From NCBI RefSeq assembly GCF_000820185.1, contig NZ_CDCA01000050.1, forward strand, positions 24,869-88,868: 64,000 nt of DNA, in the 5' to 3' direction. Source of the stretch: Aeromonas tecta (GTDB lineage Bacteria; Pseudomonadota; Gammaproteobacteria; Enterobacterales; Aeromonadaceae). A program made the position numbers and the translations under genes. Positions 46,732 to 55,445 of the stretch are shown here, piece after piece. Below the pieces are notes generated by a model. It did no database searches. It was given only the letters and a program-made list of their open reading frames with translations, and had not been told where the DNA came from. The stretch's first letter is position 1. Every line of letters begins with the position of its first letter.

Positions 46732-47184
46732 ATGATTATCTATGGGAAATACGGAGGTGCCGCGTTAAGAGCCGTGCATATCATGGTGCAATATAATCAT
46801 CCCCATGCCGCGGCATGGGACATGGCAATATACGAAGCCTTTGGTGATTGCACAAACGTTCAAAAATTCAAGAACAACCCCAAGGTGACCTTTCTCACCT
46901 TGTGCAGCCTGGGGGCGATCAGCTGTGTCATGCCCATAAAATATTCGGCTGCTGCCAAAACCAAGAAATATGTGGTCAGCGCGCTCGGTATTCTCTCAGG
47001 CAAGGATATATCTAAACCGATCTGTGCCGATGACCTGTGGGCAGAGGTCATGGCAGACTGCAAAGTGATAAAGCCCCTGAAGCATAACAACCAGATGGAT
47101 GTGATATTGACACTCTGGTATTCAAATACGCTGAGCCTCGATGAGGTCGGGGCGAAATTGGCACTGAAAGAAAATATTTTATAA
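46732..47184 (+). CDS. Small protein of unknown function (DUF6979-like)
   Basis: 150 aa, no signal peptide or TM segment. The pattern YGKYGGAALRAVHIM at the N terminus, AWDMAIYEAFG, a central LCSLGAI and the C-terminal KHNNQMDVILTLWYSN recalls a family of small bacterial proteins known, as I recall it, as DUF6979; the function is unknown. The ATG at 46732 has a good TGGAGG five bases upstream and is preferred to a GTG two codons earlier. It sits alone in an AT-rich pocket and uses AT-rich codons more than its neighbours, which suggests horizontal acquisition. Confidence 0.7.
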   Translation: MIIYGKYGGAALRAVHIMVQYNHPHAAAWDMAIYEAFGDCTNVQKFKNNPKVTFLTLCSLGAISCVMPIKYSAAAKTKKYVVSALGILSGKDISKPICADDLWAEVMADCKVIKPLKHNNQMDVILTLWYSNTLSLDEVGAKLALKENIL

Positions 47185-47210
47185 GCCTGTTACCAGCAAC
47201 ATATTAAATA

Positions 47211-47239
47211 AAAGCCAAGGCAGTGGACGCCTTGGCTTT
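47211..47239. terminator. Bidirectional terminator between two pocket genes
   Basis: 11-bp stem AAAGCCAAGGC / GCCTTGGCTTT with a 7-nt loop, flanked by A- and T-rich stretches between convergent genes. Confidence 0.88.
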
Positions 47240-47252
47240 CTTTATCACCCTA

Positions 47253-47879
47253 TTAGTTGACCTTGCTTAACGAGCCGCTGTCGGTATGGGCGAACGGTTT
47301 GCCATAGACATTCAGGCTGGTGGTCTGGCTGTACTTGAGCAGGCCTTTCTCGGAGAAGTCCAGCGACATGGCAAAGTCGGTCGTGGTGTCGTTGGCCGTC
47401 ATGTAGCTGCTCTCCGATATCCCTCGTTTCCCTGTTTTGAAGTCAATCTTGTTGCCGGCCTTGCCCTCGGTCACGACGCAGACCGCACGGGGGATGCAGT
47501 AGGAGTTGTAGACCACCTGATTCTGCTTGTCGTAAATCAGGTAACCCCGCTGATCATGGAACTTGCCATTGTCGCTCTTCCTGAATACTTCCTGCTTGTA
47601 ATACATGGCCACTAAATATTGCTTGCTGGCATTTTTGGCATCGGCGGCAGGCTCAAAGGTAATGACTTCATAAAAAGGCTCGACGGCAGGCCCGCCCTTG
47701 CCAACTTTACTGCCCTCTTGTCCCGGCGCTACATCGACGCCGCCGGATTCAATGCTTTTCCAGGTGCCCGCCAGCGGTGCCAAGGGACCAAAATCCAGAC
47801 CATTGATCATCCCATCGGCCTGGGCATATGTCAGGGTGGAACTGGCCAGCAACAGTGCAGAGATAATATGTTTGTTCAT
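47253..47879 (-). CDS. Exported nitrobindin-like beta-barrel protein
   Basis: 208 aa with an N-terminal signal peptide (IISALLLASSTLTYAQA, cleavage near 21). The mature part starts with LAPLAGTWKSIESGG, a motif like that of nitrobindin/THAP4-type heme-binding barrels, and continues with alternating strands (FYEVITFEPA, YLVAMYYKQEVF, RGYLIYDKQNQVVYNSY). Two cysteines (YCIPRAVCVV) may form a disulfide, in keeping with periplasmic location. The heme-ligating histidine was not located, so heme binding is only a possibility. Isolated in the AT-rich pocket. Confidence 0.75.
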   Translation of the reverse strand: MNKHIISALLLASSTLTYAQADGMINGLDFGPLAPLAGTWKSIESGGVDVAPGQEGSKVGKGGPAVEPFYEVITFEPAADAKNASKQYLVAMYYKQEVFRKSDNGKFHDQRGYLIYDKQNQVVYNSYCIPRAVCVVTEGKAGNKIDFKTGKRGISESSYMTANDTTTDFAMSLDFSEKGLLKYSQTTSLNVYGKPFAHTDSGSLSKVN

Positions 47880-48580
47880 AAATCACTCCCATCGGAATTG
47901 AATAATTTTTTTATACTCGGTTCAAGCCGGAGTGACGTTATAAGTTTGAGAGGTTGCTCGTCAATTAAACTATTCTCTGGATATTAATTTCTGTGAGGAG
48001 AGTATATATTTTACGTCCAATAATAAACTGACTTTGATTTGGCGCAATAAATATCAGACTGGAATTAAATAGCCATATGATACAGATCAAGTTTATATTT
48101 TATGCCGAGAGAGGATAAGAACTTAACCCTATATTGATCTAGACAGGGTATCGAGTTCTCATACCTATGATTAACGGGTTACTTTGAGTCTCTTTGAGTT
48201 GAATGAATCATCCTTATCTGTTAATTGTTCTAGAATTATTATTGCGAGCAATACTATTGCTGAAGTAATGACTTGCATGCTTGGAGCAATAGTCATATTC
48301 AATAATGTCAGGCAGCCATATTAATGACTATATTCACGATATTAGATGGACGCGCTCTTGAACTCATTCATATATAAATAAATCAGCCTGACAATATAAA
48401 TATCGACCAGAATAGGGTCTTGCCAGATGATGCCGCATTTGCGCCTGAATGGCGTTGCTTGCCGGTACTGTGTGAAGCCGCCTTGGCATCAGGCATGGCA
48501 GGTGCTGCCTGAGTGGACGGTGATGTGTAGGCTCGCCGCCGTGCGCGAGTGCCGTCAGGCGGGGACCTTGGTTACACCAT
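47880..48580. other. Long intergenic region, AT-rich with a GC-rich block
   Basis: About 700 bp. The first 540 bp are strongly AT-rich and without frames. From about 48,420 to 48,570 the composition jumps back to GC-rich and a frame of about 50 codons can be read, but it has no ribosome site and no recognised family. This may be the edge of an insertion or a gene relic. Confidence 0.5.
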
Positions 48581-48608
48581 AAAAAATGCCCGCCAGGGTG
48601 GCGGGCAT
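48581..48608 (-). terminator. Terminator of sdaC
   Basis: On the minus strand ATGCCCGCC-ACCCT-GGCGGGCAT is followed by TTTTT, 24 bp after the sdaC stop. Confidence 0.92.
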
Positions 48609-48631
48609 GGATGGGTCAAAGGCTGACGAGA

Positions 48632-49927
48632 TTAGAACAGCTGGTACAGGATGGCGGAGATGGCAATCAGGCCCATGGTCGCCACGAAGACGTTGCTGAT
48701 ATGGCCCTGGTACTTGGCCATGGCGGGGACGCGCTTGATGGCGTACATCGGCATCAGGAACAGGATGGTGGCGATGATGGGGCCGCCCAGGGACTCGATC
48801 ATGCCGAGGATGGAGGGGTTAATCACGGCCACGGCCCACAGGGTCAGGATGAAGAAGGCAATGATGAACAGCTCGACCTTCCTGGTGTTCGGGGTCTTGC
48901 CGGATTGGCGCATGTTCTGGACGATCATCCCCTTCAGACCTTCACGGGCACCCAGGTAGTGGCCGAAGAAGGAGGAGACGATGGCGACGAAGGCAACCAG
49001 CGGACCGAAGTAGGAGATGACAGGGCTCGCATGCTGGTTGGCCAGGTAGGAGAGCACGGCGATGTTCTGGGACTTGGCTTCTGCCAGCTGGGCCGGGGTC
49101 AGGCTCATCACGCAGGAGAACACGAAGAACATCACGAAGCCCAGCAGGATCATGGCGGTGCGCTTCAAGATGGCATCGGACTTGGCGACGGCGTCGTCAC
49201 CGTAATCGCGGCGCTGAGCCAGGGCGAAGCTGGAGATGGCCGGGCTGTGGTTGAAGGAGAACACCAGTACCGGGATGGTCAGCCACAGAGTAGTGGCGAA
49301 GTCCTTGGCAGAAGGCACCTGGGCCAGGGCGGCGCCGGTCCAGTCCGGGATGAGATACAGGGAGATACCCGCCAGGATGGCGATGAGCGGGTACACCAGC
49401 ATCTCGGTGACTTTGAGCATCAGTTTCTCACCGGCCAGCATGACCGACATCATGCCCATGATCAGCACGATGGAGAGGATCCAGCGCGGCGGCGCCGTCA
49501 TCTGCAACTGATTGACCAGGAAGCTTTCCACGGTGTTGGTGATACCCACGCCATAGATCAGCACGATCGGGTAGATGGCGAAGAAGTAGAGCAGGGTGAT
49601 TAATTTGCCGGCGCCGACGCCAAAATGCTCTTCCACCACCTGGGTGATGTCGGCATTGGGATTCTTGGAGGAGAGCACGAAGCGCGCCAGGCCGCGGTGG
49701 GCCAGGTAAGTCATGGGGCCAACCAGCAGCGCCATCACCACCAGTGGCCAGAAGCCACCCATGCCGGCGTTGATGGGCAGGAACAGGATGCCGGCGCCAA
49801 CGGCGGTACCGAACAGGCTGATCACCCAGGTGGTGTCCTGCTTGTTCCAACTACGAGCGTGGGTGGAGCGGTTTGCTTGCTCCAGTGTGGTCGCGGCGTC
49901 TGGTGCGCCGGTGACAGTATTAGACAT
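48632..49927 (-). CDS. sdaC: Serine/proton symporter SdaC (HAAAP family)
   Basis: 431 aa, about 11 TM segments, closely collinear with E. coli SdaC (429): [93 protein letters not shown]. It imports L-serine with protons. The ATG at 49927 has GGGGTGAG upstream; a GTG three codons earlier is possible. Monocistronic, with a strong terminator. Confidence 0.94.
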   Translation of the reverse strand: MSNTVTGAPDAATTLEQANRSTHARSWNKQDTTWVISLFGTAVGAGILFLPINAGMGGFWPLVVMALLVGPMTYLAHRGLARFVLSSKNPNADITQVVEEHFGVGAGKLITLLYFFAIYPIVLIYGVGITNTVESFLVNQLQMTAPPRWILSIVLIMGMMSVMLAGEKLMLKVTEMLVYPLIAILAGISLYLIPDWTGAALAQVPSAKDFATTLWLTIPVLVFSFNHSPAISSFALAQRRDYGDDAVAKSDAILKRTAMILLGFVMFFVFSCVMSLTPAQLAEAKSQNIAVLSYLANQHASPVISYFGPLVAFVAIVSSFFGHYLGAREGLKGMIVQNMRQSGKTPNTRKVELFIIAFFILTLWAVAVINPSILGMIESLGGPIIATILFLMPMYAIKRVPAMAKYQGHISNVFVATMGLIAISAILYQLF

Positions 49928-50142
49928 GTGTCTCACCCCGAATGTGTGGTTTTAATTAGTCGGCGAAAGAATACTTTTTTTTTAATCAAAAATGTTGATC
50001 AGATTCACCTTTATGAGGGGCAAACCCGTACTTTCTTATGAAAATGTGATCAAAAGAATAAAAAATCAAAATTTCTTTATCATATGCAATGTTAGTTGAG
50101 TGTTAAATGGATAATTTTTCAGCTCAACGAGTTATCAGGATG

Positions 50143-50784
50143 TTATTTTGATAGGTGCTGGGAAAGCTGACGGATCATGCTGGCGGTCGCCCCCCAGATG
50201 AAAGATTGTTGCCAGGGGATCCAGTAGATGGTGTGGCTCTTGCCGGCCCTGGGGATGGTCAGGGCGATGTGGTGGGCCGGATTGAGCACATGGCTGAGGG
50301 GCACCTCGAAGGCCTGCTCCACCTCGTCCGGGCTCAGGGTGAGCTGGTAATCGGCGTCGACCATGGCGAGTACCGGCAGCACATCGTAGAGGGAGATGGT
50401 ATTGAGCGGCGTGAGGCTGCCGATGACCCGGATTAGGGCTGCGGGGATCCCGAGCTCCTCTTGGGTTTCTCGCAGCGCCGTCTGGATCAGGCTCTCGTCT
50501 TCGGGATCCTGGCGCCCGCCAGGGAAGCTGATTTGCCCGGGGTGATGGCGCAGCTGTGTGCTGCGACGGGTCAGCAGCAGTTGCAGCCCCTGTGGGCGCT
50601 CCACCAGGGGTAGCAACACGGCCGCCGGTTTGAGCCCGGCCAGCATCAGCCGGTGCGCGGGGGCGGGGCGCTGCAGCAGGAAACGGGTCAGCAGCTCGGC
50701 ACGGCCAATCTCGGTATCTATCTCGATGATCCTCTCCTTGAAGGTCGGTGCGGGCGGGGCGGCGTTATCACTGACGCAGGGCAT
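50143..50784 (-). CDS. nudL: CoA pyrophosphatase NudL (Nudix hydrolase)
   Basis: Hydrolyses CoA and its derivatives to 3',5'-ADP and phosphopantetheine. The Nudix box is GGRQDPEDESLIQTALRETQEELGIP, with its E residues intact, preceded by the CoA-pyrophosphatase motif RRSTQLRHHPGQISFPGG. The start is uncertain. The first in-frame ATG, at 50784, overlaps the pabB 3' end by 17 nt and has no ribosome site (213 aa). The only strong Shine-Dalgarno sequence, AAGGAGAGG at 50731-50739, stands before in-frame ATC codons at 50730 and 50727, which would give about 194 aa, close to the 192 aa of E. coli NudL. Downstream of and coupled to pabB. Confidence 0.88.
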   Translation of the reverse strand: MPCVSDNAAPPAPTFKERIIEIDTEIGRAELLTRFLLQRPAPAHRLMLAGLKPAAVLLPLVERPQGLQLLLTRRSTQLRHHPGQISFPGGRQDPEDESLIQTALRETQEELGIPAALIRVIGSLTPLNTISLYDVLPVLAMVDADYQLTLSPDEVEQAFEVPLSHVLNPAHHIALTIPRAGKSHTIYWIPWQQSFIWGATASMIRQLSQHLSK

Positions 50785-52153
50785 CCAGCAGTGGCAGGAT
50801 GCGGGCCACCTTGTCGTAGGTTTCCTGATATTCGCTGTCCACCTCCGAGTCGGCGATGATGCCACCCCCCGCCCAGCAGTGCAGCTGGCCCTGTTCGGCT
50901 ATCAGGGTGCGAATGCAGATGCTGGTGTCCATGCGGCCATGCTGGCTCAGGTAGCCGATGCTGCCGCAGTAGGCATTGCGCCGCTGGGGCTCCAGCTCTT
51001 CGATGATCTCCATCGCCCGGATCTTGGGGGCCCCGGTGATGGAGCCACCGGGGAAACAGGCCCGCAGCAGATCCACCCCCTGCCAGCGCGCATCCAGCTC
51101 GCCATGTATGGTGGAGACCAGATGGTGAACGGCAGGGAAGGACTCCACCGCAAACAGGTGCGGCACGCAGACCGAACCCGGGCGGCTCACCCGGCCGACG
51201 TCGTTGCGAAGCAGATCCACGATCATCAGATTCTCGGATCTGTCCTTGTCGGCGCTGGCCAGTTCCTCAGCCACCCGACGGTCGATGACGGGGTTTGGGT
51301 GGCGGGGGCGGGTACCCTTGATGGGTTTGGTCTCGATGTGACGGCCATCGAGCAGCAGGAAACGTTCGGGCGAAAGGCTCAAGATAGCGCTCTCTTCCAG
51401 CCGGATAAAAGCCGAGAAGGGGGCCTTGTTGGCGGCACTGAGGGCGCAATAGGCCGACCATTCGTTCCCCTGGTAGGGGGCGCTGAAGCGTTGGGTGAGA
51501 TTGATCTGATAGCAATCCCCCGCCGCCAGATAGGCCTGGATCCGCGCGAACTTGTCACCGTATTCGGCCCGGCTCATGTTGCTCTGCCAGGGGCCCGTCA
51601 GAGAGAACGGCTCCTGAGAGGTTGACGGGAAGGCCGTGTGCGCCTCGAGCCAGCGCAGCCGGCTGGCGAGTCCGGCCTCGTCTCCCCAATGTACCAACTG
51701 CCAACGGCCCGTCGCGACCTCTCGCAGCAAGGCCCAGTCGTAGATCCCCACCGCCATGTCCGGCAGTTGGATGTCCGGGATTGCCCAGGTTGGCAGGCGC
51801 TCGAAGCGTCGTCCCAAGTCATAGCCAAACAACCCCAGGGCGCCGCCGATAAAGGGCAGCGCCGAGTCGTTTTGATCCAAGGAGCCCAACAAGGCTTGCT
51901 GGGTGCTGGCGAGCAGGGCGAGGGGATCGCCAAGCTGTTGCTCGATGTTGTCGCCGTGGCGCAAGCAGGTAGTGGCTCCCCGGGTCTCCAGGGTGGCGAG
52001 CGGATCGGCGCTGATGATGTCGAAGCGGTTATCCGCCCCTTGGGGGCCTGCCGACTCCAGCAAGATGGCCCAGGGTTGGTGTTGCAGCCGGGCAAACAGA
52101 TCGTGGAGCGATGTTTGCGGGGTGAAATGGTGAATATGCAGTCTTGGTTTCAT
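50768..52153 (-). CDS. pabB: Aminodeoxychorismate synthase component I PabB
   Basis: 461 aa. It converts chorismate and ammonia (from PabA) to 4-amino-4-deoxychorismate for folate synthesis. The C-terminal chorismate-binding domain shows YQINLTQRF, SPERFLLL, the PabB-type lysine motif PIKGTRPR, FPGGSITGAPKIRAMEIIEELEP and CWAGGGIIADSEVDSEYQET. The N-terminal anthranilate-synthase-like domain is present (ADNRFDIISADP, GGALGLFGYDLGRRFE). The pabB-nudL order is shared with other gammaproteobacteria. Confidence 0.95.
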   Translation of the reverse strand: MKPRLHIHHFTPQTSLHDLFARLQHQPWAILLESAGPQGADNRFDIISADPLATLETRGATTCLRHGDNIEQQLGDPLALLASTQQALLGSLDQNDSALPFIGGALGLFGYDLGRRFERLPTWAIPDIQLPDMAVGIYDWALLREVATGRWQLVHWGDEAGLASRLRWLEAHTAFPSTSQEPFSLTGPWQSNMSRAEYGDKFARIQAYLAAGDCYQINLTQRFSAPYQGNEWSAYCALSAANKAPFSAFIRLEESAILSLSPERFLLLDGRHIETKPIKGTRPRHPNPVIDRRVAEELASADKDRSENLMIVDLLRNDVGRVSRPGSVCVPHLFAVESFPAVHHLVSTIHGELDARWQGVDLLRACFPGGSITGAPKIRAMEIIEELEPQRRNAYCGSIGYLSQHGRMDTSICIRTLIAEQGQLHCWAGGGIIADSEVDSEYQETYDKVARILPLLDALRQ

Positions 52154-52361
52154 TTTTTGTTACACAGGCAACAGTTTGCACCCAGCTCCCTAGCCGGTAC
52201 GGGAGCCCAAGCGTATCATGGCGGCCGGCATTTTCAGAAAACACCGTTATAAAAACACGCCGTTGTCTGTCGGCTCTGTGCGCATCCGCCGCCAGCCGAA
52301 GGCTCGGCTCATATGGAAGCCCTCGCTCGCATTGATTGAGACGAGGACCAGTGAGGATGAT

Positions 52362-53885
52362 ATGAGCATCATTAAAAAACAGGACTTTATCGATTCCATT
52401 GCCGACGCCCTACAATATATCTCTTTCTACCACCCCCTCGATTTCGTCCAGGCCGCCAAGGCAGCCTATGACCGTGAGATCAACCCGGCTGCCAAGGATG
52501 CCCTGGCCCAGATCCTGATCAACTCCCGCATGTCCGCCGAAGGCCACCGCCCCCTGTGCCAGGACACAGGTATCGTCACCTGCTTCGTCAAAATTGGCAT
52601 GAAGGTGCAGTGGGACAGCGACATGACGGTGCAGGAGATGGTGGATGAGGGCACCCGCCGCGCCTACACCAATCCGGACAACCCCTTGCGCGCCTCTGTG
52701 CTCGCCGATCCGGCCGGTAGCCGCAAGAACACCAAGGACAACGCCCCGGCCGTGGTACATATCGACATGGTGCAAGGCGATAAGGTGGAAGTGAGCATAG
52801 CCGCCAAGGGCGGCGGCTCCGAAAACAAATCCAAGATGGTGATGCTCAACCCTTCCGATGATGTGGTCGAGTGGGTGCTGAAAACCGTGCCGACCATGGG
52901 CGCAGGCTGGTGCCCGCCCGGCATGCTGGGGATTGGCATCGGCGGCACCGCCGAGAAGGCGGCCGTGCTCGCCAAGGAAGCCCTGATGGAGCACATCGAC
53001 ATCCAGGAGCTGATCGCCCGGGGTCCCGAGACCACCGAAGAGAAGCTGCGGGTCGAGCTGTATGACAAGGTCAACAAGCTGGGGATCGGCGCCCAGGGCC
53101 TGGGCGGCCTCACCACAGTGCTGGACGTGAAGGTAAAATCCGCCCCGACTCATGCCGCCTCCAAGCCAGTGGTGATGATCCCCAACTGCGCCGCCACCCG
53201 TCATGTGCACTTCGAACTCGATGGTTCAGGCCCGGCCGAGCTGACCCCGCCGAAACTGGAAGACTGGCCGCAGATCACCCGTGAAGCCGGAGCCAACGTG
53301 CGCCGCGTCAACGTGGATGGCATTACCAAGGCCGAGCTGGCCAGCTGGAAGAGTGGCGATACCGTGCTGCTCTCCGGCAAGATCCTGACCGGTCGCGACG
53401 CGGCTCACAAGCGTATCGCCGACATGCTCAAGAAAGGGGAAGGTCTGCCGGAAGGGGTCGATTTCACCAACCGCTTCATCTATTACGTGGGCCCGGTCGA
53501 TGCGGTGCGTGACGAAGTGGTTGGCCCGGCCGGCCCAACCACCTCTACTCGAATGGATAAATTCACCGACATGATGCTGGGCGAGACTGGTCTCATCGGT
53601 ATGATAGGCAAGTCAGAGCGTGGCCCCAAGACGGTCGAGAGCATCAAGCAGCACCAGGCTGTCTATCTGATGGCCGTGGGCGGCGCCGCCTACCTGGTGG
53701 CGAAAGCCATCAAGAAGGCGCGGGTGGTGGCCTTTGCCGATCTCGGGATGGAAGCCATCTACGAATTCGAGGTGGAAGACATGCCAGTGACGGTCGCCGT
53801 CGATTCCCAAGGCAACAATATCCACGAAACCGGCCCGGCCTATTGGTCGGCCAAGATTGCCGAGCTCGACGGCAAGCTCTCCTGA
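52362..53885 (+). CDS. fumA: Class I (iron-sulfur) fumarate hydratase
   Basis: 507 aa, oxygen-sensitive [4Fe-4S] fumarase converting fumarate and malate. N-terminal catalytic/iron-sulfur half includes LCQDTGIVTCFVKIG, GGGSENKSKMVMLNPSDD and MGAGWCPPGMLGIGIGG; the conserved NCAATRHVHFELDG follows. The C-terminal swivelling half contains LSGKILTGRDAAHKRI and GPTTSTRMD. Shorter than E. coli FumA/FumB (548) but complete for the family; whether it is the FumA or FumB counterpart cannot be told. The ATG at 52362 (MSIIKKQDFID) is preferred over an upstream extension of 48 codons. Confidence 0.93.
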   Translation: MSIIKKQDFIDSIADALQYISFYHPLDFVQAAKAAYDREINPAAKDALAQILINSRMSAEGHRPLCQDTGIVTCFVKIGMKVQWDSDMTVQEMVDEGTRRAYTNPDNPLRASVLADPAGSRKNTKDNAPAVVHIDMVQGDKVEVSIAAKGGGSENKSKMVMLNPSDDVVEWVLKTVPTMGAGWCPPGMLGIGIGGTAEKAAVLAKEALMEHIDIQELIARGPETTEEKLRVELYDKVNKLGIGAQGLGGLTTVLDVKVKSAPTHAASKPVVMIPNCAATRHVHFELDGSGPAELTPPKLEDWPQITREAGANVRRVNVDGITKAELASWKSGDTVLLSGKILTGRDAAHKRIADMLKKGEGLPEGVDFTNRFIYYVGPVDAVRDEVVGPAGPTTSTRMDKFTDMMLGETGLIGMIGKSERGPKTVESIKQHQAVYLMAVGGAAYLVAKAIKKARVVAFADLGMEAIYEFEVEDMPVTVAVDSQGNNIHETGPAYWSAKIAELDGKLS

Positions 53886-53960
53886 GTCACTCGCCGTTCT
53901 GGTCTGAATCTGCGCGAGTATGACCAGCGACAAGCACAAACACAGTGAACAGCGTGAATA

Positions 53961-53983
53961 AGGCGACCCCAGGGTCGCCTTTT
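53961..53983 (+). terminator. Terminator of the fumarase gene
   Basis: 9-bp stem AGGCGACCC-CA-GGGTCGCCT followed by TTT, 75 bp after the stop. Confidence 0.8.
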
Positions 53984-54125
53984 CCATGTCTGCGCATTGT
54001 ATGACTGCGTGCAGCAAAGGGGGCAGCCCGCTGCAGGGGAGAAAGCAGGCGAGGGGAATATGGGCCTTTGAGCCATCACTGCCAACTAAGTTTGCTTTTC
54101 TCGTCGGCACCCACCTCATCGGATG

Positions 54126-54617
54126 TCAATGGTTGAGGTAGATATCTTGCCCACCATAGGCCACGGCACCACTGTGTGGGGGGAGGGGGCTGGCCTTCGG
54201 CTCGAAGAAGCGGGTCAACACACCGGCGCGTTGCCCCAGTTTGCTCAACTTGATGCGATCCAGCGTCACCTGCTCGGGCAGCCAAGTCAGTACGGCGGCA
54301 CAATGACCATTGCCTAGGCTCTGCTCCAGCATGCGTTGCCAGTTCTTGATCTTGGGGCCATGCACGACCAGCACCCTGTCCGGGTTGATGCCCTGTGCCT
54401 GCCACTGCTGGGCAACGGGTAATCCCGGAGGGGCGATAAGCAGGATCCAGCCATCCTTGCCCTGACTCAACCGCCCCAATTCATCCAGCAGATCGCTTTC
54501 ATGAGGTGCAACCGCCAGCCGATGATCGTGCTCCAGCTTATCCTGATGGCGGGTGGGCCAGAGGTTGATCAGGCCGACAGAGGAAGCGAGGGGGCGGTGA
54601 CTCAGGGGCTGGCTCAT
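54126..54617 (-). CDS. sulA: SOS cell division inhibitor SulA
   Basis: 163 aa (E. coli SulA 169). SulA blocks FtsZ polymerisation during DNA damage and is degraded by Lon. The RecA-like fold core GWILLIAPPGLPVAQQWQAQGINPDRVLVVH and the TRFFEPKA-like segment agree with the family. The ATG at 54617 (MSQPLSHRPL) is chosen because a near-perfect LexA box lies 27 bp upstream, which a longer frame would have to include. Monocistronic, convergent with the fumarase gene. Confidence 0.88.
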   Translation of the reverse strand: MSQPLSHRPLASSVGLINLWPTRHQDKLEHDHRLAVAPHESDLLDELGRLSQGKDGWILLIAPPGLPVAQQWQAQGINPDRVLVVHGPKIKNWQRMLEQSLGNGHCAAVLTWLPEQVTLDRIKLSKLGQRAGVLTRFFEPKASPLPPHSGAVAYGGQDIYLNH

Positions 54618-54643
54618 ATGTTTGTCCTGTATGAATAACCATG

Positions 54644-54659
54644 CTGTATGTGTATACAG
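54644..54659 (-). promoter_or_regulatory. LexA (SOS) box of sulA
   Basis: CTGTATGTGTATACAG matches the consensus CTGT-N8-ACAG with the favoured alternating AT core, and the flanking TG..TA extends the match. It lies just upstream of sulA. Confidence 0.93.
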
Positions 54660-54850
54660 TAGTTGTATCTCATGGCAGTGACAAGTCATTTGTGGTGAAA
54701 AGTGTGAGCTGATTAACAGGATAATCAGCTATACGATTGAATATAAAGGAAATTTACACCAATCTGAGGTTGTCTGTTTTTTGAACTATAGACAAAGCGG
54801 AAGCAGGCGCTCATGGTTATACAGTATGTATAGGAAGAGGAGAGACCAAG

Positions 54851-55048
54851 ATGGATGTCAGCACCTTGCAACGGCTGGACGCCAATATTCTGCTCGGGAT
54901 CATCAACGAGAAGCTGCGGCTGGAGTGCGATGGTCTGGAAGAGTTGTTGGCCTACTACGACATGACCGAAGATCAGCTGGCCACGCGGTTACAGCAGATT
55001 GGCTACCACTATGATCCCATGAGCAACCAGTTCAAGGCCCATGGTTAA
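54851..55048 (+). CDS. DUF4250 family small protein
   Basis: 65 aa. The pattern LDANILLGIINEKLRLECDGLEELLAYYDMTEDQLATRLQQIGYHYDPMSNQFK matches the DUF4250 family of small cytoplasmic proteins of unknown function. GAGGAGA lies nine bases before the ATG. Own terminator directly downstream. A TATACAGTATGTATA sequence lies 16-30 bp upstream of the start but lacks the CTGT/ACAG spacing of a LexA box. Confidence 0.82.
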   Translation: MDVSTLQRLDANILLGIINEKLRLECDGLEELLAYYDMTEDQLATRLQQIGYHYDPMSNQFKAHG

Positions 55049-55061
55049 TTCGGTGACGAAG

Positions 55062-55086
55062 AGTGCCCCAACTGGGGCACTTTTTC
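55062..55086 (+). terminator. Terminator of the DUF4250 gene
   Basis: 9-bp stem AGTGCCCCA-AC-TGGGGCACT followed by TTTTC, 14 bp after the stop. Confidence 0.92.
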
Positions 55087-55445
55087 TTTTATTGAGATTC
55101 CGAGCCAACGAGAATTGAAATCGGTTTCAACGCATGCCGGATTTGATGTTATTTTCACGTATTTTCAGCCACTGGCAACCATTGAAAACCTATTCATGGA
55201 ATTATCTTCGCTGTTTATTTTTAATTGCATGATTTTTATCGATATTTTAATTTTGTTCAGTCAAGTTTAAGGAAAGGGTTTTCATGCTTGAACTGTCATT
55301 TTTATACGTTAAAGTGTGACTCATGTTAACTTTTAAACCATCGGCTTTAGCTAGTATGCCCACGCCGGAACATATTCTGAGATAACAACAGCGCCGGTCC
55401 CCAAGGGGATAACAATTTTTTATTTGTAACGAAGGAAAATGGTTT
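55087..55445. other. Leader and promoter region of glgP
   Basis: About 360 bp, AT-rich, no gene. Besides the LacI-type palindrome there is a weak CRP-like TGTGACTCATGTTAAC at 55315-55330 (one good half only). The ribosome site AAGGAAAA precedes the glgP ATG. Confidence 0.5.
55115..55130. promoter_or_regulatory. LacI-family operator candidate upstream of glgP
   Basis: TTGAAATCGGTTTCAA has perfect 6-bp arms (TTGAAA/TTTCAA) around a central CG, the layout of LacI/GalR-type operators. It lies about 315 bp before glgP and is the only strong symmetry in the region. Confidence 0.6.

Noticed and set aside
54826..54840. Second LexA box upstream of the DUF4250 gene
   Set aside because: TATACAGTATGTATA contains ACAG, but no CTGT 12 bp to the left.
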